A stretch of 64,000 nucleotides of DNA from Anaeramoeba flamelloides (lineage: Eukaryota; Metamonada; Anaeramoebidae), in contig JANTQA010000010.1 of the NCBI GenBank assembly GCA_027625915.1, positions 1 through 64,000 on the forward strand. Reading direction: 5' to 3'. The position numbers and the translations under genes were made by a program. The first letter of the stretch is position 1; each line of letters begins with the position of its first letter. Of the stretch, positions 24,501 through 36,929 are shown in pieces. The notes below the pieces were generated by a model. The model had not been told where the DNA came from, searched no databases, and was given only the letters and a program-made list of their open reading frames with translations.

Positions 24501-27500
24501 GTAACAAATAACATTTATGTTAAGCAATTTTATAAATATATTAAACTAATGATTCAATGTATTTCCAGACTTTATGAAATTTATGATATAACTAATAACA
24601 ATTATGGAAATAATAAATTACAATATAAAAAAATACAAGTATTATGCTTATCCTTAATAAAGTATTCATTTATTACTAATGTTGATCGAAATAAAAAAAG
24701 AGGAGGAAATGATATTAATAATCAAAATGAATTATATTATTTAGGTATTAAAATGTTGATAAATTTAATTAATTATGTTTCATCTTTAAATCCGACTAAA
24801 TTTAGATTAAAAAAGAGAAAAAATTATGAAATAAAAGAACAGGATATTGACTTTAATGCTCATATTTATTTTAAAACAACCACTAAGATCACAATTAATA
24901 AAGAATTTATCCAGAAAAGAAATAAACTTTATACAAAATTCTTAAATAAATTTTTTAATTGGATCAAAAAAAATAGAATAATTAAAAAAATGATCAAATT
25001 AAATTCACATTCTGTTGATTTAAATACAAACAATTATGTAATAAAAATTTTACAATACTTTTGTCAAAATTCTTGTTTAACAATTCAACATATCGATTAT
25101 TTATGGCTAGGTATTAATAAAAAACAAAACCAAGTCAAAGAAAAAGTAATAGAAAAAGTAAAAGAAAAAGTAAAAGAAAAAGTAAATGAAAATGAAAATG
25201 AAAATGAAAAAGAAAAAGAAAAAATAAATGAAAAAGAAAAAGAAAAGGAAAATGAAAAAGAAAATGAAAAAGAAAAAGAAAATGAAAAAGAAAAAGAAAA
25301 AGAAAAAGAAAAGGAAAATAAGAACGAAAATGAAAATGAAAAAGAAAAAAAACAAGAAAAGGAAAATGAAAATGAAAATAAAATAACAACCAAAAAAGAT
25401 ATAAAATTAAAAGTAAAAAATAATAAAGAATTAGAGTTAGAAAAAAAGAGAGAAGCAGAACTCTCAATAAAAAGAAATTTAATAATTCGAAAAAATAATT
25501 ATAAAATTATAATTGAACTTGTAAAAATTTTTCCAAGACATTTACTGGAACACATCGAAATAAAAATTAAAGAAATTTCCAATAAAGATTATGATTTTGA
25601 ATTTTTAAAATTAATTAATGATATTACCCTAATAACGTTAAATAGAACAATAAATAAAGAAATCGAAATCGAACAAGAAAATGAAAAAGAAGATGGTAAT
25701 AAAAATAATAATGGAAATGAAAACAAAAAAGATCATGAAGATGATAAAAATGAAAACGGAATCGAAGATGAAAATAATAAAGATAATAAAAATAAATTTG
25801 AAGAAATTTTTGGTTTGAAAATATTTTGGTTTATTATTCAGAATGAATCTCAATTTAACTCAGCAATATCTTCTAAGGCGTTACAATATTTAAATGAAAT
25901 GCTATCATTAAAGGTAGTTTTATCATTTAGAGAATATTTGATTAAACAATGTTTGAAAAATATTATTGAGCATAAGTCTATAATATTATCTTTAGAATTT
26001 TTCCAAAAATTATTAATAAAAGCGTATGGAGGCAATTTTGGAAATTTTAAAAACAATGAAGAAATTTTATTGAATAAAGAAGCAAGGGATCGAATTAAAA
26101 TCAAATTGAATGATCTGATAAAAAAGGAAAATTTATTAGAAATATTTTTTAATGATCTCAAATACTATTCTAAAAAAGCTTATAAAAAAACGAAAGAGTT
26201 TTATTCTTTGACATTAAAAAATAACAATTATAATGATAATGGAAATAAAAATGGAAAGAATAATTTGAATAAAAACAAAATACAAGCCCAAGAATTTGAA
26301 AAGTATATTGATTTCACTTCAATAATTTTGATTGGTAAATACACTCATTTAGATCAAATAAGAAAAAGAATCGAATTTTTAGATTTTCTCTTATTATTTT
26401 CCAAATTAACATTAAAGGAATCTGATTTAAATTTTTTATGGGATTATTTTGTTCTAAATAATATTAGTTTTGTTGAATACAATTTGTTTTTGGAATGGCT
26501 TTTAATGGCGAGAATTGGAAAATCGGAAAATGATATCCTTGAAATAGAATCAACAGATGAAATTGAAGAAATGAAAGACATGGGGTTAGAAATTAACTAT
26601 TTTGTTATGGAAAACTTTTTTTTAGAAAAGCTTTGTAATTATTCTATTAAACTAATGGACAACAAAATCTTTGATGTATTTTTAAAATTTTTTATTTTAT
26701 GTAATTTAAACAAAAAAATATTTGAAGTCAAGACGATTACAAAAAAAATACAAAGTAAAAAAACCAATAAAATAACAAAAGAAAAAATTAATCAAATATT
26801 TTTAAATTCATTAAAAATTTTTCAAATGAAAACACTTTGGAAAATATTCTTTAAGATTAACAATGCTGAAATCATACATAAGATAATCGATTTTATTACA
26901 GATATTCATTTACATTTGAGTAAAAATTTATACAAAAACCAATTTGACAAAAATAGGGTATATAAAATATTTATTGATTCCATCTTAAAAACTATTTATG
27001 ATATCGATCAAAACAGAATTGGAAAAATTAATAAAAAAATAAGTAATAATAATAAAAATGAAATTGATGATCAAACTGATCTCCTAAAAGAAAAAATGGA
27101 AAACGACAATGAAAATGAACAGGAAAATGAAAAAGAACAAGATTATGATAATGAACAAGAAAATGAAAATGAAAAAAAAGAAATAACAAAAATAAACAAA
27201 ACAGATGAAAAACAAGAAAAAAACGAAAACGAAAAAGAAAAAGAAAAAGAAAAAGAGAAGGGGAAGGAAAACGAAAACGAAAAGAAAAAGGAAAACGAAA
27301 AGGAAAAGGGAAATGAAAATGAAAAAAACAATCATAAAAAGCAAAAGGAAAGCAATGAAGGGACAAAATTAATCAATGATAGCATTCGCCAAATAAATAA
27401 AAATTATAATAATAAAATTAATAATAGTAATTTTAAAAAAATTAAATTTTTAAAAATATTAATAAAATTTATAAAAAAATATGATTTAATTTATAAAAAA

Positions 27501-28823
27501 GATATCTTATTATCAAACGAATTGATTCCACATTATGAAAGATTAAATCCATTTCATATCAGAATAAAAATGAAATATTTAAATAAAAACAATAAAATTA
27601 AAAAAGAAATTATTTTAAATTTATATAAAAGAATCAGATTTAAACATTTGAAAAAAATAATTTCCGAAACACTTGGTAATGAGAATGAAATTGAATTCAA
27701 AATTAGATACAATAAATTAGTTTTCCAGGAATTCCATAATGAAAAAACATTAGAGCAATTAAATATCGAAAATAATTCAATTATTTATGTATCCAAACCT
27801 GTATATAAACAAATAGAAAAAAAAACTTGGCGAAACAGTAAAAAAACAATTCTAGTTAATGCGCTGAGTGAATCTTCGGAATCTTCAGAATCTTCAGAAT
27901 CTGAAATTAATTCCAACTATTACAGATTTAATAATTATTATGATGATTCAATTGGTGGAAAAATTAAAAGAATAGGAAGAATAATACAATCCACGGTCAA
28001 CCCAACACAAGAAGAAAAGCAAAACAAAACTCTACAAAAACAAAAAAGAAACCGAAGGAAAAGGAAAAAGAAGGAAAGGCAATTGAAAAAGAAAAAAGAA
28101 GAAAAAAAAAAGAAAAAAAAAATTAAACACGAGCAAAGCAAAGACAAAAATGATCGCTTCCCGGCATACTATTTGTCAAATGAAATATTATTTAATTACT
28201 TTTATTTGGATTTAAATGATGAAAAAAGGAAAATTACTGGATTAATTTGGAAACTAATTAGATTGTTACCAACAAATTATAAATTAATAAATAAATTTGC
28301 TTCAATTTATCCAGAAAAGAAATTACCATTTATGGATTACCAATTTGATTCCAATCTTTATGAAATATTTTTTAAAACAATTAATAAAACATTTAATATC
28401 AAATCAGAACAAAAAAATGATGATGATTCTTTTGATTTAATTAGTGCCGATTTAATTAACATTTTTAATGAAAATGACAATTATTATCATTATTTATATT
28501 GTCTGGAAATCATCTATATAATGATTGTTAAATACCCCGATGAAAACAATTCAAATTTATTGGAATATAAGTTTAATAGGGATACCAGGTGGTGTAAATT
28601 TTTTTTAAAACACAATGGTATACAATGTTTTATTGAATTAATTCAAAAATATTCAAACCATCTGATCAATATTAAAAAACAATTAATAAAAAAAAATAAG
28701 CAATCGAAAAAAAAAGAAAACTTGTTAATATTGAAAAATTTAAAATTTCAAATTATTTTAAAATCACTCAGGATTTTAATGAAAAATTTACATATTATCA
28801 TAATTAAAAACATTGAACAGATA

Positions 28824-28885
<62 letters not shown>

Positions 28886-31800
28886 TACTGTTATTTTATC
28901 AAACTATTTTATTAATTATTTAAAAAATAATGATTTTAATAATTTTTTTCAAAATATATTGAATTATATTTATCAGCTATCAAATTTAATTACAAAGTTT
29001 AATATTTTTGCTCAATATTTGGATGAAATTGTTAATTGTATACAATATTCTTTTTTAGTCTTAAACTTAATATTTCAAAATAAAACTGATTTATGGCAAT
29101 ACATTCAAGAATATTCTTTTGATAAAATTACCTTTCTATTTTTATTTCGAGAAAACAATAAAATAATAAGAAAATTATATCTAACCTTTTTAAAAATATT
29201 ATTAACAGACATTAAACCAGAAAAAAAACAAGAAATAAATTTGCTATTTGCTAAATTGTTTATTAAATTATTACCACAAACCATAAAATATTCAAAAACA
29301 ATGAAACAATATTTCCAATTATTTAATATGACTCTAAATAATTTAAATAATGATTCATTTCAGGAATTAGTATTATTAAATGAACATCTTTTAAATAATA
29401 TTATTAAAACAATAATAAATTTCAAAAATATTAATGACACACCAAAAAAATGTGACCAAGTTATGAAAGGCAATCTTACGCTACTTTCAACATTGGTAAG
29501 AAACGATTTAACAATTAATATGAAAGAACAATTAGAAGAAAAATTTAATTTGATAAATGAATTATTCAATAAATTTTTATTCAGTTATGTTCCAATAAAT
29601 GCATTCCCCAAAAGAGACCACAATTTACCAAAATTAAAAAATATTAAAACTAGAAATATTTGTTATAATTTATTAATAAACTTTGTTCATAATTCAAAAA
29701 AAAATACCTCCATTTTGATCAAAATGGTATTAAAGCAAATGCAATTTATTAAAATCCCAGATGGCTGGGGTTATGTCCCAATAATCAATGAAATTGAAAC
29801 AAATGTTTTGAATTATGTTGGATTAAGAAATCAAGGTAATTTTTAATTTATTTTTTATTTTTTTTTTTATATCATCTTATCTGTTACATTGTATAAGAGA
29901 TTTAATTGTCATCATTATAATTTTTTTTTTTTTTTTTTGTAAAAAGTTTGAAAATATCAAAAAATTTATTCATTTTTAAATGATCGATACAAAATAAAAA
30001 ACAAACTGTTTCCAATTAAATACAAAGAATTAGGAAAACAATTTTTTTTTATATATAGATATATCTATTTGAGGTTAATTTGGCTATAATTTTACTTAAT
30101 AATCAATTTAATAAGCTTTTAATTCTCAATTTTAGATATTCCTAGAAAAATAATTTGTTTTGAATTAAATTCTAGTAACTTGCTCTACCATTTAGTTTTA
30201 CAATTTAGTTTTCTCACTTAGAACAACACTTGAGTCAATATAAGTTAGCAGGCAGAAAAAGTTTTTTTTGAAATTAAAATAAGAAAACCAAATTAGTATT
30301 CATTTTCTTTGAACATCTAAGAATAATAAATTTAAAAAGTAAAAATATTTTTTTTTTCTTTTTTATAAAAAGATCTAGGCACTTATTGGTAGTCATAAAG
30401 TAGGGAAATTGTACTAACATTTTAAATTCACTTTTCAGAAAATAGAAACAACACAATCCTCATAAGAAATTCACTAGATTCAGTACATTAATTTTGAAAA
30501 AGCCAACAAGATCTAAAGAAAGCTCAGTCTTTGAAAAAGTTGAAAAAAGTTCACACAACAAGAGAAAACAAAAAATAATTTTTAAAAACCATAATTTTTT
30601 AATTTATTTTAACATCAAGTCGAACTACATTAACAAAAAAAACTCTAAAATTTTTTTTTTTTTTTTTTTTTATTTTTGAAGAGAGAAAATTGCTTTTCTC
30701 CTGTGTGCCCTAATTTCTAAACTTTTTTTTAGAAATTTTGTTAAAGAATCACAAATTTTATTATCACTTACTAATGATAATATATATGATGAATTCTTTT
30801 TTATTAATAATATCTCTGATATTATTAATTTTTTTTATTTTTTCAAAAAATTCAGATATCCAGATTTTTCGATTTATTTTATAGGCCGGACAGTCCCATA
30901 AAAAATGATCGAAATCTTCAATGATATCAATATTTAACTTTTCTTTACATAAATCACAATTTTTATTTTTATTTTTACTTGTTACATAAGAGTACCTATT
31001 TAAACAATTAGTAAAATTTCGAAATTTTAGAATTGTTTTTGAAGCTTTCCAGTTTAAATATTTTTGTTGTTTGAAATTGCAATTTTGTTGTTTTATAATT
31101 TTTAGATATTGTTGAACTTTCCAACTAGGTGAATTTTCCAATTCGGTTAATCGAAAACTTTTAATTCTAAATCTAATAATTTTAATCCCTTAGTGTGCCA
31201 ATTAATATTTTCATTTTCCAATTTTCGAAAATTTAGTATTGTTTTTAATTTTTTTAAATTTAAGAAATCTAATTTTTCTATCAATTTATATTTTCTTCGG
31301 TATACTTTTAATCTAGCGAGATCAATTTTTTGCTTCAGTTTTATAAATTAATCGAGGTGAATGGATATTAATTTGTAAGAAATTTGTGACTGATTTATTG
31401 ATAAATCTATCAATTCTTTCAAAATCATTTTGTTTCAAGTCAAATATTTCAAGACCATAATAAAGTTGACTTAAAATGAGAGCTTTGAAAGAAGTTATTT
31501 TGACTCCATTGTTGAGTTTATTTTGTTGAAACAATCGATTAAGTGTTTCCAAGGACTTTTCCACTTTTTTGAAATTATATTCAAGATGCGTGTTTTTTTC
31601 TAACCAAATCCCAAGATAAAAAATATCTTTTAATTCTTTTTTATATTTGGTTTTTTTATTATGTGGGTTCATCCCGAATCTTTTTATTATTTCAAAAATA
31701 CTTTCTAAATTAATTTTTAGAGAGATTAATGGCCCTTTCATAATAAGAATAAGATCATCTGCATACAAAACTCTAAAATTTAAAAAAAACAAAGATCTTG

Positions 31801-32513
31801 ATTTGAATATTTACGAAAAAAGAAAAAAAAAATCTTGTTTATTTTTTTATTTTTTTTATTGAGGAGGAAGTGTAGATTACACTCTAAGTGCCCTTTTACT
31901 TAAATTCCCTTTCAGAAATTTAAGCGTAAAATCATAGATTTCACGATTATTAATTAACGAAAATAATTTTAAGCTATCATAATTTAAAATTATTTCATTA
32001 AAATTTAATTTTTTTAACTTTTTCAGAAAAATTAATCTATCTTTTTTATAGGAAGGACATACCCATAAAAAGTGATCAATATTTTCTATTATTTCCTTAT
32101 GTTCATATTTTAAACATAAAGGACAAAATTTATTTGAATTTTTATTTATTCCGTAATAATATCTATTTAAGCAGTTGGTAAATGTTCTGAATTTTAGAAT
32201 TGTTGAACTTGATGGATAACTTAAATATCTTTGATTAATAAATAAATTTTTTTGGTTTTTAATTATTGCGAAATATTTTTGTACCTTCCAAATGGTAGAA
32301 TTCAACAACTCATTATAATTATAATTATAAAATTCCTTTTTAAGAAGGTTTAAACTCTCCGACTTCCAGTTAATTTTATTGTTTATTCTTTGATTAAATT
32401 TTATTAATTTTTCCAGATAAAAAATCTTGTTTATTTTTACAATTTAACTGTTAAACCGAATTCTAAACAACATTAAATAAGATTTTATAATAATACTCAA
32501 TTATTTACCCCCC

Positions 32514-32549
<36 letters not shown>

Positions 32550-35500
32550 TCCAAACATTAAAATAAAATATTTATATTAATCAATAAATAGGAGCCACTT
32601 GTTATATGAATTCTGTATTACAGCAATTATTTATGATTACACATTTTAGAAATGAAATTATTTTAGCAAAAAACTTTAAAAATATCCCATTTCAACAAAA
32701 TCAAAATCAAAATCAGTTGACTAGTAAATTGAAATTAACTGAAGATGAAATAATCTTGGAAAAACTTCAAACTATTTTTTCAAAATTAAAAGAGAGGGAA
32801 CTCAAATATTACAATACAATGCCATTTTGTAAAGTTTTTAAAGATATTGATGGTAATCCAATAAACACACAAGAACAGCAAGATGCTAACGAATTTTTAA
32901 ATGTGCTATTTGATAGAATGGAAAAAGGTTTACAATTTGATCCAAAAAGAAAAAATTTATTAAAGCAAGTATTTGGGGGGACTTTAATTCACCAAGTTAT
33001 TTGCCAAGAAAAAAATCATGTTAGTGAAAGAGAAGAGCCATTTTTCACTTTAAGTGTACAAGTGAAAAATACAAATAATTTAAAAGACTCTTTAGAATTA
33101 TTCATCAAAGGCGAATTATTAAAAGACGACAATCAATATCATTGTGACATATGTAATAAAAAGGTAAATGCTTTAAAAAGATGCTGTATTAAAAATTTGC
33201 CAAATAATTTAATCATTCATTTAAAAAGATTTGAATTCAATTTTGAAAAAATGAAGAATAAGAAATTAAATACTTTTTTCGGATTTCCTTTAGAAATAAA
33301 TTTAAAGGATTCCACTTTAGAAGGAATAACCGAAAAACAACAAAATAATATTAATGATGATGAAAAAGATGATAATGATGATAACGATGATAACGATGAT
33401 GAAAATGAAAATGGAGATCATAATTATGATCATAATTATGATGATGACGATGACGATGACGATGACGATGATGATGAAAATGATGATGATGGAAAAAATT
33501 TGGAAAAATTAGAAGAAAGAGGGAATGATTATTATGAATATGAATTAACTGGAATAGTAATTCATGCGGGCACAGCAGATTATGGACATTATTATTCATA
33601 TATTCGTGAGCCACCAAAATTGTCGAAGAACAATAACAATGACGATCTTGATGATAAAGAAAAAGATGAAAATAAAAATACTTGGAATGAATTTAATGAT
33701 ACAAGAGTAAAGAACTTTGATATAAAAAAACTTGCAAAGCTCACTTTTGGTTCTAAAAAAAATCAAAAATCAAATTTTAAAAAATATAATGCTTATATGT
33801 TGTTTTATACAAGAAAAAAACCAATCGAAATTAAAAAGGAAACTTTTGGTAATGAAAATTTTACATCTTCTTTAAAAATCAATAATGAATTTGATAATAT
33901 AACCGAAGATCAATTAAATATCAATGAACTTGAAAAGAAGAATAATGACCAAGATGAAAAGGCAAAAAATAAAAATCAAAATGAACAAGGAATACGTCAT
34001 AATAATAATAATAATGAAGAAGAAGGAGAAACGGGAGAAAAGGGAAAAGAAAAAGAAGAAGGAAAGAAAAAAGTCCAGGAAATGAAAAAGATGAAGAAAG
34101 AACAAGAAATGATAAACGCAGATATATTTAATCTATCAGAAATTGAATTTGAAGAAGTTTCACTTAGATTGGAACAATATATTTATGATAAATCATTTAC
34201 AGATTTTATTTGGGATTTACTTCACGAATTTCCTTCTTCTTTGGAAAACGATGAATCAAGTAAGAATAAATCATTGATGAAGATTAATAAAGAAACATTT
34301 AATTATGATAGAATCAAATTTGTTACTCTATTTATTTTAAAAATACTTAGTCGAGGTCAAACACCAGAAGAAATTGGAAACTGGTTTGATTCCCTTTCAC
34401 AATTATATGACCAATCATCGTTGGGGAGTAAATGGTTTTTAAAAAAATTAATTAAAGAAAAATCATTATTGCCAAGTATTTTGATTCATAGCCCAAGTGA
34501 ATTAATGAAAGAAGGATTTGTCAAATGTATAAAATCTGCCATGAATTCGATATCAAAAATTGAAAAACTCAATTATTTTAAAACTAAAATTAGAAAAAGT
34601 GGAAAATGTAATCGTAAAAATATGGAAAATGTGCAAAACAAAAATGGTGGTATTAATGAAATTGAAAACAATTATAATGACAAAGACGAAAAAATCAAAG
34701 ATCAAAATGAAAATCAGAAAGAAATCATCTTAAATGAGAATCAAAATGACATTACAGAAGAATTAATTCCAAAATCAATTTTGATTAGATTCCTAAATTT
34801 TATTAAAGTCAATATTAACGAAGAACTAATTATTTACGGAAAGGGAATGAATTGGTATTTTTATATCATTTATACCTTTGGATCAATAGGAAATGATGAA
34901 ATTAATTATTTGATAATTCAAGAAAAACTATTACAGTTTTTATCTTCTTATTTTATTACAAACTATCCTCAAATTATCAAAAATCAAATCAACACTGGCT
35001 ATCAAAAAAAAATTTCGAAATTTAATATATATGATGATAATTATGGATCATATTATAATAATTATGATATTTCCGATTACTCCAGGCAAAGAAAAAAATC
35101 AATGAAATTGAGAAACCAAAAAATTAATCAACAAGAAAGGAAAATTAAAAAATTCTTTTACCCATTAGTACAATTATTTGAAATAATTTTAACAAATTGT
35201 AAAATCGTTACTATTGAGAATAAAAATGAAAATGAAAATGAAAAAGAAAATAAAGTTGAAAAAGAAAACGAGGATAAGGACAAGGACAAGAAAAAGGATA
35301 AAGATCAAGAAAAAGAAAAAAATATTCCGATTACATTTACAACTCAAAAATTATTTCATTGGAGATCCTTTTTACAACAAATCGTAGAAAGACAAATCAA
35401 CTCAACATCATATAGGAAATCCTTTAAAAAATTTCTTATTAACAATCCACACATGACTGAATTTGTTATATCAATCTTGTTAAATACTCTAGAACATGTT

Positions 35501-35779
35501 TGTGATAATGAGAAAGGTAGAAAGCATGTTATTGAAATAATAGGCGATCTTATTGGAATAGATGACCCAAATTCAGAATTAAGAATTTCAATAATTTCAA
35601 TAAACTTTTTAAATAAACTTGAACATTTACATATTAAACAAAATATAGTACGTAAAATTATTCGTAAATGGTGGGGATATTCAGAATCAAATAGCTTATT
35701 CCATAGTTGGCTATTAAATAATCTAGAATTAGTTTCAAAAAAATGTATAAAATTTGATATGGAAATATCACAGAATTAA
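18569..35779 (+). CDS. Giant deubiquitinase of the USP9X/USP24/USP34 group
   Basis: Peptidase C19 enzyme that removes ubiquitin from proteins. Exons 18569-19540, 24252-29835 and 32592-35779 join in frame through GT-AG introns to 3247 residues. ATG 18569 is chosen over an in-frame TTG at 18479. The long N-terminal region is helical-looking, with KEKE/NENE runs; a ubiquitin-like fold is suggested near 1435-1510 (LNLYKRIRFKHLKKIISE...). The catalytic domain starts at about 2180: GLRNQGATCYMNSV with Cys2189 (its codons straddle intron 2), DICNKK and CxxC zinc positions, GTADYGHYYSY with His2518, and NDTRV near 2555. Before the catalytic His sits an Asp/Glu/Asn insertion. A (AAT)n tract (about 28826-28884) encodes a poly-Asn run. 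Family length is 2500-3500, so this is full size. The closest paralogue by motif looks like USP9X; USP34 is the alternative. Confidence 0.92.
20214..20626. mobile_element. MITE-like element, family 2, uninterrupted copy
   Basis: Inverted ends GTGTTTCAAAATA at the left and TATTTTGAAACAG at the right. The interior matches 8282-9175 with the 498-base insertion removed. It carries the empty target of the family 3 element at about 20566-20580. No coding capacity. Confidence 0.75.
21640..21983 (-). repeat. Composite palindromic element, part 1
   Basis: Contains one complete ~70-base palindrome at 21685-21757 (arms TTTAATTTGAGAAATAAA and complement), half of a second palindrome class near 21768-21800, connector motifs (GTGTTCTAGG twice), and the first half of another palindrome that is resumed after the LINE, at 23167. 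The left edge has a hairpin of the LINE 3' type (GGAG...CTCC-like) beside an A/T tail, suggesting - strand orientation. Confidence 0.65.
21984..23166 (-). mobile_element. LINE copy inserted into a palindromic element
   Basis: The longest reverse-transcriptase remnant in the window. Reading the - strand, FADDLILIM (YADD-box variant) lies near 23085-23110, then a frame break, then an open stretch (22320-22946) ending near the knuckle region, then a 3' hairpin (GAGGAAACTAGTTTCCTC, 22014-22031) and an A/T tail. It is flanked by near-identical AAAATTTTCTGTTTATTT (left) and AAAATTTTCTTTTTATTT (right), a target duplication with one mismatch. It is 5'-truncated and broken by at least one frameshift. 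Confidence 0.85.
23167..23400 (-). repeat. Composite palindromic element, part 2
   Basis: Continues the palindrome cut by the LINE at 21984-23166, then two ACGAAAATCTATT-type modules, then a complete CCAGAATTC palindrome (23309-23385; arms ~30 bases with a short loop). Confidence 0.65.
23440..23820 (+). mobile_element. Degenerate LINE C-terminal fragment, + strand
   Basis: Aligns to the complement of 22190-22440 (TTAAGAAACTTCACAAATTA, GATATTCTTATGTT, ATCGATCATTTTCT). It covers the end of the LINE protein and is opposite in orientation to the copy at 21984-23166. Decayed. Confidence 0.65.
23820..23950 (+). repeat. Palindromic module with connector
   Basis: A connector with CCTAACG and AAGTGCCC motifs followed by a near-perfect palindrome at 23862-23935 (arms of 32 bases, centre AAATCTTTGATTT). 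It lies directly after the + strand LINE fragment, where that LINE's 3' UTR would be. Confidence 0.65.
23950..24045 (-). mobile_element. LINE 3' end remnant
   Basis: A/T tail, degenerate hairpin (GGAGAAATTTTCAATTCC) and the TAATTCCTAAAC motif that follows the hairpin in other - strand copies. Under 100 bases remain. Confidence 0.55.
30654..31766 (-). mobile_element. LINE copy with 15-base target duplication
   Basis: Flanked on both sides by AAAACTCTAAAATTT (30639-30653 and 31767-31781), perfect. Reading the - strand it starts inside the reverse-transcriptase YADD box, continues LILIMKGP...FGMNPHNK, then the thumb-like region (LSQLYYGLEIF), then a CDLC...H...C knuckle, a GAGAAAAGCAATTTTCTC hairpin and poly-A. 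Two frameshifts, near 31325 and 31150, break the frame. It is 5'-truncated, and the perfect duplication points to a fairly recent insertion. Confidence 0.92.
31847..32418 (-). mobile_element. LINE copy with 20-base target duplication
   Basis: Flanked by identical AAATCTTGTTTATTTTT-containing 20-mers (31827-31846 and 32419-32438). It carries the LINE C-terminus with an intact CPLC...H...C knuckle in an open frame of 143 residues, the AGTGTAGATTACACT hairpin and a tail. It is a diverged subfamily of the 30654 copy (different hairpin, different end sequence). 5'-truncated at insertion. Confidence 0.92.
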
Positions 35780-36477
35780 TATAAATCATATTTTTTGATT
35801 AATTTATTTTTGACTATTTATTAAGGATACAAGTTTACTTTTATATATTTTATTTTTTTCTTTTTTATTTTTATTTTTATTTATATTTTTTATTTATATT
35901 TTATTATTCATCAATATTTAAAATTAAATTTTAAAAATAATAATATTCAGTAAGAAAATTTTTGACGTTTGTTGGGTTAAATTTTAGATTTTAATAAAGA
36001 TAGCATTTTGCAGAAAAAAATTTATTGTTGAAAGAAGATCACAAATATTGTTATTTGGAACAAATAAGATTAAAAAAACATCTTTATAAAAATAATCTTA
36101 TCAAAGATTGGTTTTCTTTTTGGTAAAGTGAATTTCCTATTTTTACACATATTATGAACGATCCTGAGTATAATTGAGAAAAAATTTCAGTTGAAAATAC
36201 AATTGAATTAAAATTAACATTAAGGGAACCTTTTTTTCGTGTTAAAAGGGCAAACCAATAAAAAATGTTATTGGTGATATTCTATACTTTCTTATTTTAT
36301 AGATACATAACGTTTTAAGCCATTTTAATCTTCTCAGAAACACCAAAAAGGAAAATATTAAAATTTAGATCTATTTTTTCTTTCCATTTTTTCAGCAAAA
36401 GAAATTATTTTTCTTATTATTTATTGAATTTTTCATTAAAAAGTGAATATTCAAAGTTCACCTTTTGACCATTATGT

Positions 36478-36640
36478 TTTCCAGAGTTTAAAAGGATTAA
36501 GTAAAATATTTGATTTTACTCAATTCTTTTGAATTCTGTAAAACCGCCGTTAGCTTTTCTTGATTTTTCTGTTTATTTGTAAAATCAATTGATTTTTCAG
36601 ATAAAATAGAAAATCTTAAGAAAATCATATGCACTCTACA
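36478..36640 (+). repeat. Two adjacent palindromic modules
   Basis: First palindrome 36479-36548 (CCAGAGTTTAAAAGGATT arm against its complement). It is followed by a second class centred near 36591 (CTTGATTTTTCTGTTTATTT arm against ATAGAAAATCTTAAG). A connector (GCACTCTACAGTATTTGGAG) follows. Confidence 0.7.
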
Positions 36641-36929
36641 GTATTTGGAGTACTCCACAAAAATATTTTCAATAATATAAAATTATAAAACATAATTTAT
36701 CAATCAAGGGTATTTAAATTATCCATTAAGTTCAACAATTTACATTTTCAGAATAATTAATAATCGCTTAAATAGATATTACAAGGCATGAAATAAAAAA
36801 AATGAAATAGATTTTATACTTTTTATTAACAATATATACAGAAAGAAACAATAGAAATATCATCCACTTTTTTATGGTATCTGTCCTTCGATTATTACGA
36901 GAAGGCATTATCAAAAAAGTAAGTCATTT

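Larger units (their letters stand above)
29836..32591 (+). other. 2.8 kb intron 2 of the large deubiquitinase
   Basis: Phase 1, GTAATT...AATAG; it separates GLRNQ from ATCYMN in the catalytic Cys box, so its removal is required for activity. It carries two 5'-truncated LINEs in antisense orientation (30654-31766, 31847-32418). A C-run, (CT)n and (AT)n tract at 32506-32550 lies just before the acceptor. Confidence 0.9.

Noticed and set aside
25097-25467. Long - strand frames rich in Phe/Ser
   Set aside because: Reverse complement of the KEKE/NENE-coding tract of the giant deubiquitinase; pure low-complexity shadow. The same holds for 27028-27366 and 33351-33617.
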